Shown here one piece after another: positions 11,920 through 25,664 of a stretch of DNA of 64,000 bases; position 1 is the first letter of the stretch; each line of letters starts with the position of its first letter. Made by a program: the position numbers and the translations under genes. Under the pieces are notes generated by a model that made no database searches, had not been told where the DNA came from, and worked only from the letters and a program-made list of their open reading frames with translations. The stretch covers positions 1 to 64,000 of the forward strand of contig NW_001799020.1 in assembly GCF_000165425.1 (NCBI RefSeq), given 5' to 3'. Source of the DNA: Paramecium tetraurelia (taxonomy: Eukaryota > Ciliophora > Oligohymenophorea > Peniculida > Parameciidae).

Positions 11920-14900
11920 TCATAAAAAAGAAGTAGCTTAAATATAATTAAGATAATTATACAAAAATCCTAATACTAAATAGTAGATTTCCATTAAGTT
12001 TATAATGCTATGTGCGATGCTAGTGTTATCAATTTTAAATAGAGTCAAGAAATCTAAGAAAGTGTCTTATGTATCGCAAAAATAGGAGAGAAAATAATTT
12101 TAAAAGGCTTGACTTTAAATCGCAGCCATATTTTCATCTTAGTTACTATATGAAAGGGAATTCAATTCCCAATTATAATCTTAATCTATGTATTTTACTA
12201 ATGAGGCTGTGTAACCCAAGATACCATTTAAAATTAGATTGTGCACAGAATCTTTACTTAATAATTTATAAACATATTAAGTACCTAGAATAAGGCAGGT
12301 TTTATTTGGAAGGATCACAAGCCTTAATCTCTTCCCAAGGCTTAATTTGACAAATGTCATCATTCAAAAAACCATCAAATGGACTCACTTAGTTATTTTT
12401 TTATGCATTCTCTAAGATGGTCGTTGAAATTTCGTTTATCATTGATAACATTGAGTCCTTACAGTCTTTAAATAAAATTATAGTCTCAGTTTAGTTTATA
12501 AAAGATAAATTATTTTCTGGTATTAAATTGTCTGTTTTTATCAGACCTCCAAAAAGAGTTACAATATCCATTTTGATTCTGAATTATCCATATCTCAGAG
12601 TTGCATACAGGGATGGTTAAAAGTCGCCATTATTTTTGACAAACAATACATAACTAGTTAGTATATATGCAATCCAGATAACAATAATCAATAAGATAAT
12701 AATATAATTAATCTTTGTTACGTGTTTGGTTTTTTAAATTCTTGAAGTTAGAGAAGATTCAGAGCTATTTGGTTTGCCAAAGGATTCAGTTTACTTTTGC
12801 TTATTCTTCTTCTTCCCTTCATTATCCATCATTATCTAAGAGAAGTTCTCGATTTTCCAATTTTAAGGATTTTTTAAGTCAATAATTGATTTGACAGCCA
12901 TCAACTTAACAATTTACTCTATTGCTTAATTTTCATTTAAATGAGAAACTAGAAATAGGATGGACTTTTGTAATTTATCAATGAATATCCAATATTTTAA
13001 TTGTGTCAAAATTAAAAGTAATATAAGGAATAGTTCTATGAGTATCAAGCTCTGAAAATTTGCTAGTATTTATTCTTAGGAGGAAATAGTATCTTCAATA
13101 ATTTAAACTACTAAGCTATCAATTTCCTTAGCCACATACAAGATATTTAATCTCAAAAACCCGGATGTGAATAATTCTTCATAATGTGGATCTGGAGAAT
13201 TCAAGTTCCCCCTATAAGCAGACTCAACAACTTCATTTAGCATAAAGTAAAAATCTTCAACGCTCACATTATAAGTACTCAGGATATTATTTGTTACTTA
13301 TTTGATTTCAAAATTTTCTATTCCTTAATCTTAAGCTAATTTTGGAACTTTTACATTAAGAGTTCTTAAATATATTCTTGCATTCTAGAACATATTATCA
13401 ACAGTTTCTAAATTTCTAGTTTCCTAAAATTAACTGAGCTTGAAAAGATTTTCTGATTGTAAATGGTTTGACAAAAGTTGATAAATAACAGAAGTATAAA
13501 AATAAGTAATGTTTTATGGTTCTAATAAGTTCATCACTCCAGTTGTCTATTAGTCTAGATTTTGTACAACCACTAAGTAATCTGTCAATGAAGTTACTAT
13601 TATACAGATAATAATCATCACCAAAATTATTACAATTTTTTACAAAGGCAAAATAAGTTAAGTTTTGGAATAAAGTTATTCAACCAAAAACTAAGTTTCC
13701 CTTTAAGTTGAACAAACAGATGATCTTGAACGATTGGATGCAAAATCATTATTTTCTTCTTTTTTACTAGAAAAAAATTCTTTTAAATGAGACTTAGTCT
13801 TACTTTTCTCATCTTGTTTTTTGCTGACTTGTAGGTCTGTTTTAGAAGGTTTCTATTTTTTCAACTTAAATTATCAATATTTTAATTACCTATTCATTAT
13901 GATCATTTAAATCAATATCTTCTATGTTATAATTTTCAGAAAACTTAGATTTCAATATTAATGGTCCTAATTGTGTTCTATATGTATCGAATTGACCTTG
14001 TGTTTCGGAGGATTTTTAAAGAATCTAATTTTTAATCAAATGCTATTCAAAACTTTAATTGGCACTACTAAAATTTAAATACTCATTATCCTTTTAAACT
14101 TCACGCGTATCACTTACTGCCTTATATTCCTGTCTTGCTTCACTAATAATATCATATTGCTCCTATTTGTTGGGTTATTGCTCTTATTTGTTTGTGCAAT
14201 TCATACTTTGAGCCAATATTGGATTTTAGCATATTTTATCTTCAAACAATCCAGACATTAGGTTTTATTCATTAGGAGCAGGACCAGAAAAAATGGATTG
14301 AGTTGATAAGACTTTAAAATCTGTGAACGTCAACACAAAATAGCCAATTTTTTTTTTCGGAAGTTCAAAAGTATTAAATTGTAAGTCATATTAGAGTGCT
14401 AATTAAAATTAGGACTTTGAGACATCTCCAAAATCTACAATATCAATTAGTTAAGATTATAAATAGGGCTAAAGTAGAATGATTGGAATTCCATCAATTT
14501 CTTTATCATTCGACTCGACAAGTTGCGCATCATAGAATGTTTAACGACTCCTACTTGCATCAAATCTTGATTTAAAAATTGACATTTAAGGATTTCTTTT
14601 TTTATAGGATCTCTCATAATAAGAATTTTGGACTTTAAAAGGTTCCAATATGTTTTGGGTTGAGATCAAACATTGCTAATGATTATTTGGAATGACCCAA
14701 GTAGATTTTAAATTAGTTAATTAATAGGATTTAGTTTTTTAATACTATTTTGCCAATTAATCAATCTAAAACATAATATTTGGAATATAGTATTGAATTA
14801 AAGGTTTTTTTTCTAAAAATGATTTAATGCTTGATTAATCTTTTGAAATTGTTTTATCGTTTCTAAAGATTTTCATAAAGTGATAATTAGATTTTGCAGC

Positions 14901-17039
14901 AATTTCATAAAACTATTTAGTTAACCCATTGATCGATCCATCAACTCCAAATAATATCATTTCGTGTTATTACATCTTACTCATAATAACATTCATGATG
15001 AAATCATTATTGTCAATATCAAAATGGGGATAAATATTGAAAACACAAGGCTCTACATACCCCTCATAAGTCAGAATGAAGGTTTTTCGACTCTACTTTT
15101 GAGTCTGTGTGTAGCCATTTATTATATATTTATCTATGAGTTCGTCATGGATATCTGATAAAAATAATGGCATTAACTAGGAACAATGTTTTACATATTT
15201 AAGTTCTTCTTCCTTTTCTTCCAAGAAGGAGGACAACTTCTTTGTATCTAAATTAATGAATTCTCCTCTATTTTTGATTAAGCTTGATTAAAATATAAAT
15301 ACTCTATCTGAGATAAATCTATTAATTACTTTGAATTAGTTATATGCTACTTAATGGTTCATCTTATCGAAATCTCTCATTTTTCAAATGTTCTTCGACT
15401 TTCTTTTCTATTTAAAATGACAGATATTAATTATTGTATATAGCCGAATGGTATATTTGTATAATTCTCATACTTAATGTTTCAGAGATACTGGAATTTT
15501 TAAGAGTCTCATTAATCATATCATATTTTTGGTTCATTAACTACTTACATTTAATAATATTTTAAGAAAGGGCCAAAGCTTCATTAATGTAGGTGTTAAC
15601 GCTGTCATATCCTTTGATTAAATGATTATAAAAGTTGATCTTTGAAATGATGACTCTTTCGAAACTGGGGAAAATTTCTTAGGATGAGAAGTAGCACTCA
15701 TAAATTGTTTGAGCACGTAATTGTTTAGAGATATTCTCCTTTTTCTTAGAGTATACATCTTTTTGTGACAATTCTAGTAATAAGTCACTTTATTATCTCA
15801 AGTATTTGATTAAATTTTAAGTGGTTCCAAGGAAATACAAATTATTGGTTTGAATTTCCAATAATTTTATTAATGATTTAATCGGATACTTTTCTGATAG
15901 AAAATAGCAAAATTTAATGATGTACGTTATTTGGGATGTTTATCTGACTATACTTTTGAATAAACATTAAATCATATCCTAAGGTTGCTTACACTTTGAA
16001 CACTTATGTAACTTGAAGGAAATTTAAACGAAAATCTAATTTTCTTAAGAATTACTCAAATTTAATGAAATCTAAATTAACTTAAATTAAGTAAAAAATC
16101 TACCTAAAGTGTTATGATATTTGCCTGATTCTGAGTCATAATGTACTTCAATCTTATGGTATGTACAATTGAAATAGTGATATATAAGAAAATTGAAACT
16201 AACAATAAATACTCGCAAATTGAAACCTCGCTAAATAGGCCAAATATAGTAACCATTGAGACCACCTTAATCAGCACATGAATGAAGCAGTTTTTCTTAT
16301 TCAGTTGTTCAATCAAGGATATTCCTTACTTTAAAAAAACCAAAATGACTCTAATTACTTATTGGTATTTATAAATCTTTAAAACCACCGAAAGTAACAT
16401 TAAAATTTCCTTGATTACATTAAATATCATTGAACTTTCTAAAACTATAACGTTGTTATCTCCGATTAGGGTTGGCGATTCGGAAAAATATAAATGCACT
16501 AATTTCATTAATATGCTCATCGAGAGATTTATAGTGCACGAAATTATCAAAAAAACCTCATTTGAATTTTGAGTAATAAAAGTGCGGTCTCCTGTTGCTA
16601 TTTCGTAATATGTTAGCAAAGCAGAATATATTACTGGCGTATAAATCAAAGAAGAGTAATAGATAAAAGAATAGTGCAAAATTTGAAATGATAAGGTACT
16701 CTCTTTTTCTTCTTGTACTAAATGTACGATAAACAGTAACAAAAAGGCTACGTGCATGAACAAAAATAAATAGACTATAAGCGCAAAGTAAAACTGAGAA
16801 TTTTACTCAAAAGCCACACAATATCTAACGAATTAAAAAATGAGACTAATTGATATATGATTCTTTCAATACTTCATTTCTCTATTCAAGCTCGAATTCT
16901 AATCAACCGTGATACTAATCTCTTATGCTTTAAAAATAATCGAAATCAAAATTTCAATGCTTAGCATAGAATTGTGCATCGTAGATGAATGAATGCAGCG
17001 ACATATGAATTGTGATACTTTAACAATATTTCTTTTCAT
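11920..17039 (-). CDS. Giant multi-pass membrane protein, ciliate-specific family
   Basis: About 1,660 residues with at least nine hydrophobic helices. An N-terminal cluster (FALIVYLFLFMHVAFLLLFI, FIYYSSLIYTPVIYSALL, IMLLSVVLK-type segments) is followed by a long soluble part (EEELKYVKHCSQLMPLFLSD, FDIDNNDFIMNVIMSK, GVDGSINGLTKQFYEIA). A central helix (VIIIVMIIICIIVTSL-like) comes next, then a coiled domain, and further helices (ELFLILLLILTQLKYW, INYIIILLIIVIWIAYILTS). It resembles a large ciliate family of transmembrane proteins often labelled as PAS-containing; I cannot point to a definite PAS domain here. Proposed introns: 16846-16872, 16081-16103, 15308-15329, 13865-13889 and, less sure because it is 34 nt, 12113-12146. 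The spliced length is a multiple of three. Role unknown, possibly sensory. Confidence 0.75.
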
Positions 17040-17349
17040 CATTAATATTTATCAAAACAAATAAACATAATCAATATCGACTAAAATATAAATAATTATT
17101 TATCAACAAAAAAATGGAGTTGTTATATAAGACTTCAAATTTTCATAAACCTCATATTGTAAATATAAAATAACTGAATTTGATTAAATAAAACCATTTA
17201 ACAAAATTATTTATTGTCTATATTTGAACTTTATTAGATATTCAAAATCTTGAAGTAGGAATTAAAATTCTTAATTGCTATAATCATATTATTAACTAAT
17301 TATATTTAGATTTAAACACATAATTAATAATAATCAAACCATATTAAAT

Positions 17350-20300
17350 TCAATATTTGTCATTAGTTTTGTACGCTCGATTATATAATTTCAATTTTGA
17401 TCTACGAGTCAAGTAAATCATCAGAATAATAAATATCATATTTATAGTGCAAATTAAATATTTAGTTATCATCTAAGTTTATACTTTAAAATCATCATTG
17501 AAGAATATTAAAGAAACTTACTCCTCTGATATTTCATTTTAAACTAATAAATCAAATTCAATTTCTTTCTAGCTTTATCCAACCTCTAAAAGTGATATCT
17601 CATAACCAATCTATCCTAGATATATATCCCCCTACTAATTCATCGGAGCAATAAGATAGTGTGTAGTATTAAAAGTCAATATTTTAAAATCGGATTGAAG
17701 AGAAGCAATATAATTTATGTTATTCTTTAATTTTAAATCATACAGATAATAATTCTACTTTAGGAAGATAAAGATAAAATCTTCATCAAACTATAAATTA
17801 GGTACTTCAAATAGTGGCTCAGGTATTTTAAGTGTTTTAGTTAAGGAAAAAATGCATTCTTTCTCTTATATAAAACATTTCACAAATCCAATAAAAATTG
17901 TACTTTAGGCAATTACTACTAACTACGAAATTATGCACTGCTGATCTATCTTAAATGACTTATAACTTATAATAGTATATTTGTTTTGAATCTGCGATAG
18001 CAATTCATTTTATAATAATTCTAATTAAAATTTATTGTTGTCCAACTTATAACTGCCGTTAAAATGCAATTAATTTTAATCTAGATAATAAACACTCATC
18101 AAAGAATCAGAAAAATCAGCTAAGTTTGCAAGAAATAAAAATTAATTCGGACTGTTATTTATGATAAAAACATCATTAAATTATTCTAAACCTTTGATAT
18201 GCAATTCTGTAATTTATTATTCAAAAATAAGGAAAAATCTTACTTATTCTTGAAATTTTAGCATTAATATATTACCCTATTTCTTACACTTCATTTAAAC
18301 TTGACTACATTCATATTTTTTAACAGATTTTTAAAAATATCTTGAATTAAGCACATTAAATTCATAAAATACAAACACACACATATCCAAATGATGGTGA
18401 ATTACAAGCAATTGATCTTATTCCAAATAATATATTTAAATAATTGGAATATTAAGAGCCAAATGACAATCATTTAATATTTTGTATTCATTTTCAATTT
18501 AGACAAAATATATTTTTAACTTAATATTCTCTTAATATTGAAGAATACGAGTTTCAATACATAATGTTAAATCTGAATGAGAGTTGCATTGTTACATCTT
18601 ATATCTGTATAAAAATGGGCCATGTAGTTTTAAATTCGTAGTATTCAATAATTTAACTTTTTTGATGGGACCAGAAAAATAATCTTGTAAACATAATGAT
18701 GTTGTTAGATTTTATTTACTATGCAATATTCGTTAATTGATTGGTAATTTCTTTATGTCGAAACATAAATTGCTGAATGAAATTGTGAAATTATAATTAA
18801 ATTCTTTAAAAGGTTAAATTTAAGAATAGTATATCAAGCTTTAGTTTAATGCTACAATATTTTAATCTAAATTAATATTTTAAATATCCATCTTAAATTC
18901 TAGGTAATCGAATTAAAAAATCTAGATTTTATATTCTTTGTCATAGAAAAATAGAAACAATGGGGTGAAAAAGAAATCTAATCTACTTATTTCGATAATT
19001 TATTCCAAACTTTAAGCTAAATTTTTTTTTAATTAAAATATTAAGAGAAAAAACTCCGCAGATTCATTTTTAGCTAGAATTACAATTCTTCCCAAGTTAC
19101 TCTACACATTTAGTGGGAAGTAAATTTGCTTTTAATATTAATTTAGATTAAGGTATTCTAACTATTTTAACTCTTGATCGTTGTATAAATATTTTATTAT
19201 TCTATTTTAAGACTTAACTAATGCATAAATCACTATGAAAGATGTTTCTATTTATGAATGAATTATTAAATGATCTAGAAATGAAAACGAAGAATGGCAT
19301 TCCTAAAATATTACATATAGGTGTTTTTCATATTGTATCAGATAATTATGATTTTTTTGTTTAAAATACAAAACCTAACTTTCCTTGAATTACTTTTCAA
19401 ATTCAAACAAATAGTGTGAAGTTTGTTAGGAATTTATCACATATATAATATTGTTATTTTCAGTTTATAAAACAATCTAGTCACCAAATTGAGTTACTTA
19501 TGTTATCTTTTCAGGTAGTTTAATTATTTTGTATTGATTAAGAGAGTTTTGAAAATCATAAATCTTAACTTCTGAAATCTAGAATTCCACAAATATTACC
19601 CTTCCCATAGAATAAAATACTTTTGTTTCTTCCTGAGTATAAACTTAACTTTATTTTATTTGCTCATCTTTACATTATTAAATTATGTACTTTTCATCAT
19701 TTTTCCAGACAAAATACTTAGTAAAAAGTCCTTTGTTGTAATATTTCAGTATATATGAAGAGTCTTTAGAGTTATACCGTTTAATTTTAGGTGAGCAAAT
19801 AAATTTCAACTCTTCCCTATCACTTACTCACTATTCTGGAATTCGGAGCTACTTTTACAGCTATTGGTAAGTTTGAATTGATATATAGCTTTGAAATTTT
19901 AAAAGAGATATATTTTTTATGCAAACAACTCGTTCCAATATCAATATTATGTTCCATGATATTATCATCAATTTCAGAATTGCCTTATTCTATAACCTAG
20001 AAGCAAATCAAAGTTATGTAATTCTCTTTAAGAAGTAAATTTTTTGTTACCACTTATAAAAAATACTTATCTGTCTTATATTAAAAATATCCTAATTAAA
20101 GATATAATTTAAAGACTTTAATTGAATTCTAGATAAAATCATACCCATAGAATGAGTTATATGTTTTATCATATACTAAGGATGACAATTTCCATTAATA
20201 CTTCTATATTATCCTTTGATTCATCATAACTAGTAAATCTGAGCTATATTAGACTATTAATAAATTCTTTGAATAATAGATGTTTTAAGGAATCTAAGCA

Positions 20301-21258
20301 ATACTTATGTAAATTGTGTCATTAAATACACTGATCTATTGATTTGTAGTTTTAGAAAATTAATACTTAACTATAAACTGAGCAAGTATCTTAAAATAAT
20401 AAGGTAAATATTTAATATTGTTCTTAAGCAACATGAATAAATTTTATGGAAAAGTAATTCAACATTAATCACTAGATACTCATTCACAAAAATTAGATAT
20501 AAATTATTTTAACATAATTAAATATTTGAAAGCTAATTCTTTTGAGGAAAATTATTAAGATTAGTTAAATTATTAATATCTATAATCTATTGAATAGAAA
20601 ATCCTTTGTAAAGGAATACACTCCAATATTGGCATTTAGTAAAAGCAATTATAAAATAACCTTCTAGTGAAGTTTTGAGAATTTGCTTTGAACAAACATT
20701 AAAATATGTTGATAAAGTGTGATTATATGTATCTAAGGTTCTGTTTCTATCTAAATTGATTGATAAGTAATGAAGATTTGTATTAGAAAAGCAAAATATA
20801 TTTATGGTTTGCTATTCATTTATAAATAGGTGCTCACAAGTATAGTTTTCTTGAGTAGGGTAATTGATTTGGCTAGTTACTTCAGAACCAAAAATTATTT
20901 GGTTATCTAATAAATAATTCTACATTTTCCTTTTACAAGTGAGGTAATAATTTGTTGCAATCTTATTCAGCCAACAAAGTTGATTAATAAAGCTTTAATT
21001 ATCAAAAGCATTACCAAAGGTTGGCAATACAATTACATCTTAATCAGAACAATTTTAGATAATTTAGGTCTCTACCATCATATTGTGTTGAAGTTAAGGC
21101 ATGGAAAAGTTTAAGTCCCTACTCTCTAAAAATATAGAGTCATATGGGTTAATGTAGAATTCATCTTTGTGAAGGTTCAAGTCATAACAATTACTAATAT
21201 TTACTTACTCTGCTAAATGGCATGGTAATAGGATGTATGTAAGAAAAATTAATAACAT
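17350..21258 (-). CDS. Large type I membrane protein of unknown function
   Basis: About 1,267 residues. The start is a signal peptide (MLLIFLTYILLPCHLAEQ), followed by a very long ectodomain with scattered Cys, many Asn and repeated beta-strand-like segments. A single C-terminal membrane helix (YLICTINMIFIILMIYLT) and a short basic tail (RRSKLKLYNRAYKTNDKY) close it. This is the plan of a surface or vesicle receptor-like protein. No known enzyme motif was found. Four introns are needed in the 5' half, near 20304-20331 (28 nt, GTG start, AAG end), 20176-20201, 20116-20144 and 19819-19840; their exact ends are uncertain. From about 19800 to the stop the frame is one uninterrupted exon. A plus-strand frame open at 17500-18160 is its shadow. 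Confidence 0.7.
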
Positions 21259-21314
21259 AAAGATATATATGTTTTATATATTTTACTTTATATTTATTAT
21301 AAAAAGGGCTCATC

Positions 21315-21969
21315 TCAATTTTTGGCGTGTGTATTTTACCAATAGGTTTTTGATTTTTCAATATCTGGTTTAATGGTGGCTTGTCCTGGCTGCCATGAAG
21401 CTGGGCAGACTTCTCCATGTTTCTCAACAAATTGGAAGGCTTACAACAATCTTAGATATTCATCTACATTTCTAAAAGTAGAGATATATAATACCTTCCA
21501 ACTGGGGCATCGTTAATTGAAGCATGACGTAAATTTTAATTACCATCAATTAAGAATGTTCCTCTTAGTGAAAGTCCACTATCTGTTAGAACTCCGTAAT
21601 CTGAAGAGATTTGTTTGGTCAAATCAGATAACAAGAGAATGTCCAATCCTCCTAATCCGCCATCAGCTTTGGGCTTCTTCACATATTCAGCATGTGAAAA
21701 GACTGAATCAACTGAACATCCAAGGACTTCACAGTTGTGTTCTCTGAACTATTTAGCTAATTTAGAGAATTAGATGATTTCTGTGGGGCACACAAAAGTA
21801 AAATTCAATGGGTAGAAGAAAAGCAATAAATACTTTCCTTTGAAATCAGTCAATTAAACTGATTCAATAGCATTTTTAATTGGATTCCTTCGAAATAGAT
21901 CTCTAAATAATACCATGCATTTGTTTTGAAGAATGGGGCGGCCTTTTGGATAATTGCTTTTCCTGACAT
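21315..21969 (-). CDS. Typical 2-Cys peroxiredoxin
   Basis: A 201-residue thiol peroxidase that reduces hydrogen peroxide and organic peroxides, normally recycled by thioredoxin. The peroxidatic Cys sits in FTFVCPTE and the resolving Cys in GEVCPASW. The conserved region before the second Cys is [12 protein letters not shown]. The GGLG motif (ADGGLGGLD) is present and the C-terminal end carries SKTYW, close to the YF motif of eukaryotic enzymes that are inactivated by over-oxidation, so it may belong to that sensitive type. No targeting peptide is obvious: it starts [14 protein letters not shown], so it is probably cytosolic. Introns at 21888-21913 (26 nt) and 21472-21494 (23 nt) restore NAW|NPIKNA and PVGR|NVDEYL. 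Confidence 0.95.
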
Positions 21970-22121
21970 TTAATGATTTGGAATAATTAATTATTATTTG
22001 AGATTGTTCCTATATATTTTATATAGGCCCAAAATATGCTAGATACTCTATGAAGACTAAATTCCTATTAGATAAGAATTCGTCTAAATAATAGTAATTC
22101 AATTTTTCAATTATTAATTAA

Positions 22122-25100
22122 ATGTCAATAACTCATGAGTACTTGAGGAAGTATTCTTATAATCGATGGAAGAATTCATCAAGACCCATTTAAGAGATAA
22201 CTCAAAAGAAAAAGGAAAGTGATCCCTTCTTTGTGGAGGCACAATATGAAACCCACGAATAATTTCAAAAGTTAAATCCAGAAATTCAAGTCTCACAAGA
22301 ATATCCTGAAGAAAATCAAATGGTAGTATCCAATTAGATTTAACAATCCAATTCATACGATCCTAATCATGCACTTTCAAATGCTTAAAATATAAACAAA
22401 TCCTAGAAGCACAATATATTTCAGCCAATTCCAAATTGTAACCTCATTCATTAGCCACTTACAATCCAAAATTTGAAAGGAAATAACTTTGTTATAAAAG
22501 AGCAATTCAATATAAGGATTGATCCCACAACCTAAAACAAATTAAACAAATCTATCTAATTAAATGAAGAATCTCTTAAAGAGTAAGTCGTCCCCTAAAT
22601 GCCTCAAAATTAATATCTCTTTCTATAAACCAATCAAATCTCTTAATATATAGAAATATCTCAATAAGTTGACGAATAAAATGAATTGAAGGAAGTAAAT
22701 TAGGACTTTGAAGAACAAGAAATACCTCCAGCATCTAAATAGGAATTTCTACTCAGATCTGATTTTCAATCATATGATCCTAAATAAGAGGCTGAGGAAC
22801 AACACTTCCCATAAGTCGTTCAGATGGACGTTGATTACAATAAAGAGGAATACCTCTAGATAATAGATGATTACATTGAATTTATTAAAATTACAGAATA
22901 CACTGATGTACAATTAATCGAACATGAAATTTTGAGATTACAACATATTTCCTCACAAAAACAATTTATGCTGAGAATTGATCCGCTAATAATAAGCATG
23001 CTCTTTGAATAAATACCAAATAACCCTTACAAAAAGGATTCCCAAACGCCTTACAAATAGATGGACTATTTGGATTTATATGATGCACTCAAAAATTATA
23101 AGAGTCAATTAGAGCAAGACTTGTATATTCCAGATTTAAGCGATTTCATGCATCATTAATTATCTTAGCAAACACTAAACTTCTTAGCAATCAAAAGATA
23201 ATAGATCTAATGGAATCCACAACTCTTTAAAGCATTATAAAGGAGTAGAAACGAATTAATAACAATATTCTCTATTTACAATCAAATAAAGATTCCGGAC
23301 ATTGTATTGTTCGATTAAGATATTGATGCTTTCAAAATTTAAGTAAAGTAAGTTGGTTCCAATTCAATCAATATCTTTCAAAATTTGTTTAGTAAATATA
23401 AAGAAAAGACCTTAAAGAAGTTGAAGGACTTAAAAGTAAGCAATTAATTAAACAATAAAAATAAATCAACCTTGGTTAAGTCAAAATACGAATATTAGAA
23501 TTAGTATCAAGCCTTTTAGAGTCAATTAGATGAATTTAGAGATTAAATAAGAGAATATTAAAATAAGTAACCAATTGACTTTAAACAAGCTATGAGTTTA
23601 ATAAAAAAATTCAATAAGTACTTCATTATTATATTTTAGTATTTAATAATTTTATATATAGATAAAACAGCAAGAACACATTCTACACAACTAAGGAATA
23701 TCTTATGTTCCAATAGTCTTTAACTAAGAACAGGAAATCATGAAGATCTTTGATTTGATGTACATTAATCTGAAACAAGAAATCTTGAAAACTAAAACTC
23801 TATTAACATTGCCCCTAGGAGAATTTGCATGGGAACATCACTTATAGTAAGAATAGGAAGCATTAAATAAAATAACAAGGAGATTCTCTCTTCTTAATCA
23901 ATTTTATGAGCAATCAGTGCAGAAATACTAAACTGAATATTAATTTATTAGACAATTAAAGAAAGGATAAAAAGTTATGAATGACAATATTAATGTTTTA
24001 GTCTAATACTTAGACATAAAGAAAATTATTCATGATTAAAAACTAAGCATGTTCTCTTATCCAAAAATGCACTTATAATAAATCACAGTGCAATCTTTGA
24101 ATTATCACGATTTAATTGTTTAAACTAACAATCGAGTGATAGCTATCGAGTAATTAAATTAATATTAATTTATTGAAGAATTGAACTAGATTTTATCTTA
24201 GGAAAATTACCCTTCAGTGGAACTCTCTTTATTGAAAATGAAAAATCAACTCAATTCTCTTAAGTTTTCTAAATTAATTTAAGATGAAATTAACTTATTA
24301 CGTACCTACATTGCTTAGGCATTGTATTACTTTCCTAAAAATTTATTAGATATATTTGCTCAGACTAATACTTATGAAGAAATTGAATTGAAATTGGGAA
24401 ATATTGAATAATTTGAAGCCTTGGAAAATAGCAATTTTGAAAGCCAATCAAAAGAGTTATTTGAAATATTTAAGACCTTCTTTGAGTCTAAAATATAGAA
24501 CCAATTTGATGAAATATTCATTCAGTTGTCCGAAATGAGCAAAGAGTAAATTAATGATTGGAATCCATTAAGGCTAGCCAAAAGGATAGATTTATTGTAT
24601 GAGTATTAGAGATCGGATATCGATACCAATTAATATGTAAAGAAGGAATTAGTGGATTAAATTATTGATTATCCAGATTTGAGATATCTATTTTAGGAAG
24701 CAAAGTCACTTTTCAAGTAAATAAGGGAATTACTTGAAGAGGAATAGGATATAGAAAAAACTAATCAAAGTATTTTGAGTTTAATCTTGGATTTTGAGGC
24801 TCCAGAAGGAATAGATTCAACTTTGATTGATTTGAAACCTTTGGAAAGATTTCATAGAAGCTTTAAGAAGTTTGATAAATATACACAATTAAAAAATGAA
24901 GTCATCAATTTAGGATTAATATTACAATAAGAATATAGCTAATATTTATAGTGTTGTCAAAGTAAAATCCATAAATTAGTTGATTGTATTGAAATAAAAA
25001 TTAATACACTAGATAAAGGGATCTTAGACAATATTTTATTTAAACCTCTTCATATGAATACTCCAGTGCCAATCTATGAATTACATACATTATTGAACTA

Positions 25101-25299
25101 TCGTTATTCTGATTTCTAATCAATCCAAATTTCAAAGTTTGAAAATAATTAATAAAGAAACATTATCTTATTTTCATAGAAATTAAATTAACACTTTGAT
25201 GAAGATATTGATATAGTCTTAGAAGTAATGTATGATAAATCTAAGGTTCACAATGTTGGAATATATGTTGATCAATAATTATGTTTTTAATGTGAATGA
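22122..25299 (+). CDS. Large glutamine-rich helical protein, unknown
   Basis: One long gene of 1,051 residues with a single 22 nt intron at 23618-23639. The first 250 residues are hydrophilic and Gln/Asn-rich (SQEYPEENQMVVSNQ), likely disordered. The rest is rich in Leu, Glu and Lys and looks alpha-helical, with coiled-coil-like stretches (KEKTLKKLKDLKVSNQLNNK, QSQLDEFRDQIREYQNK). No signal peptide, membrane helix or catalytic motif is seen. The layout suggests a scaffold or cytoskeleton-associated protein, but I do not recognise the family. It is the longest nearly intronless frame in the left half, and a large share of its glutamines are TAA or TAG. Confidence 0.85.
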
Positions 25300-25664
25300 T
25301 ATTAATTTAGTTTATTACTTTTTATTAAAATTAAATCATATCAATTTAAATATATCATATTCAATTATGTTTAGTTAATTTTAGGTATTACATATTCTAT
25401 GGATTTTTGAGACAATTCAATTAATATGAATATCTTAAAGTGTTAAGATAAGTAATTTGATATATTAAACCTATACAGATGGAAAGAAGGCAAATTGATG
25501 AATTTCTACTTTAGAATAGAGATAATAGGACATCTTCAATGAGTTAACCTAAAGATTAAAAAAGCATTATAATTTATAATAAAAACGATGAATTACATAA
25601 AAATTGGATGATCATATTAAATATATTGATAGTATCAAATAATTAATATTATATATAATTTGAA
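25300..25664. other. Convergent intergenic region
   Basis: Very AT-rich stretch between the 3' ends of the 1,051-residue protein and the small Cys-rich gene. A plus-strand ORF starting with ATG at 25479 runs through it and then antisense over the Cys-rich gene; I take it as a shadow. Nothing else was seen. Confidence 0.4.

Noticed and set aside
13861-14400. Possible kinase or cyclase domain in the giant membrane protein
   Set aside because: No catalytic motif could be found in the translated sequence.
17500-18170. Long TGA-free plus-strand frame
   Set aside because: The minus strand over the same bases codes for the C-terminal part of the type I membrane protein with clear structure, so this is its antisense shadow.
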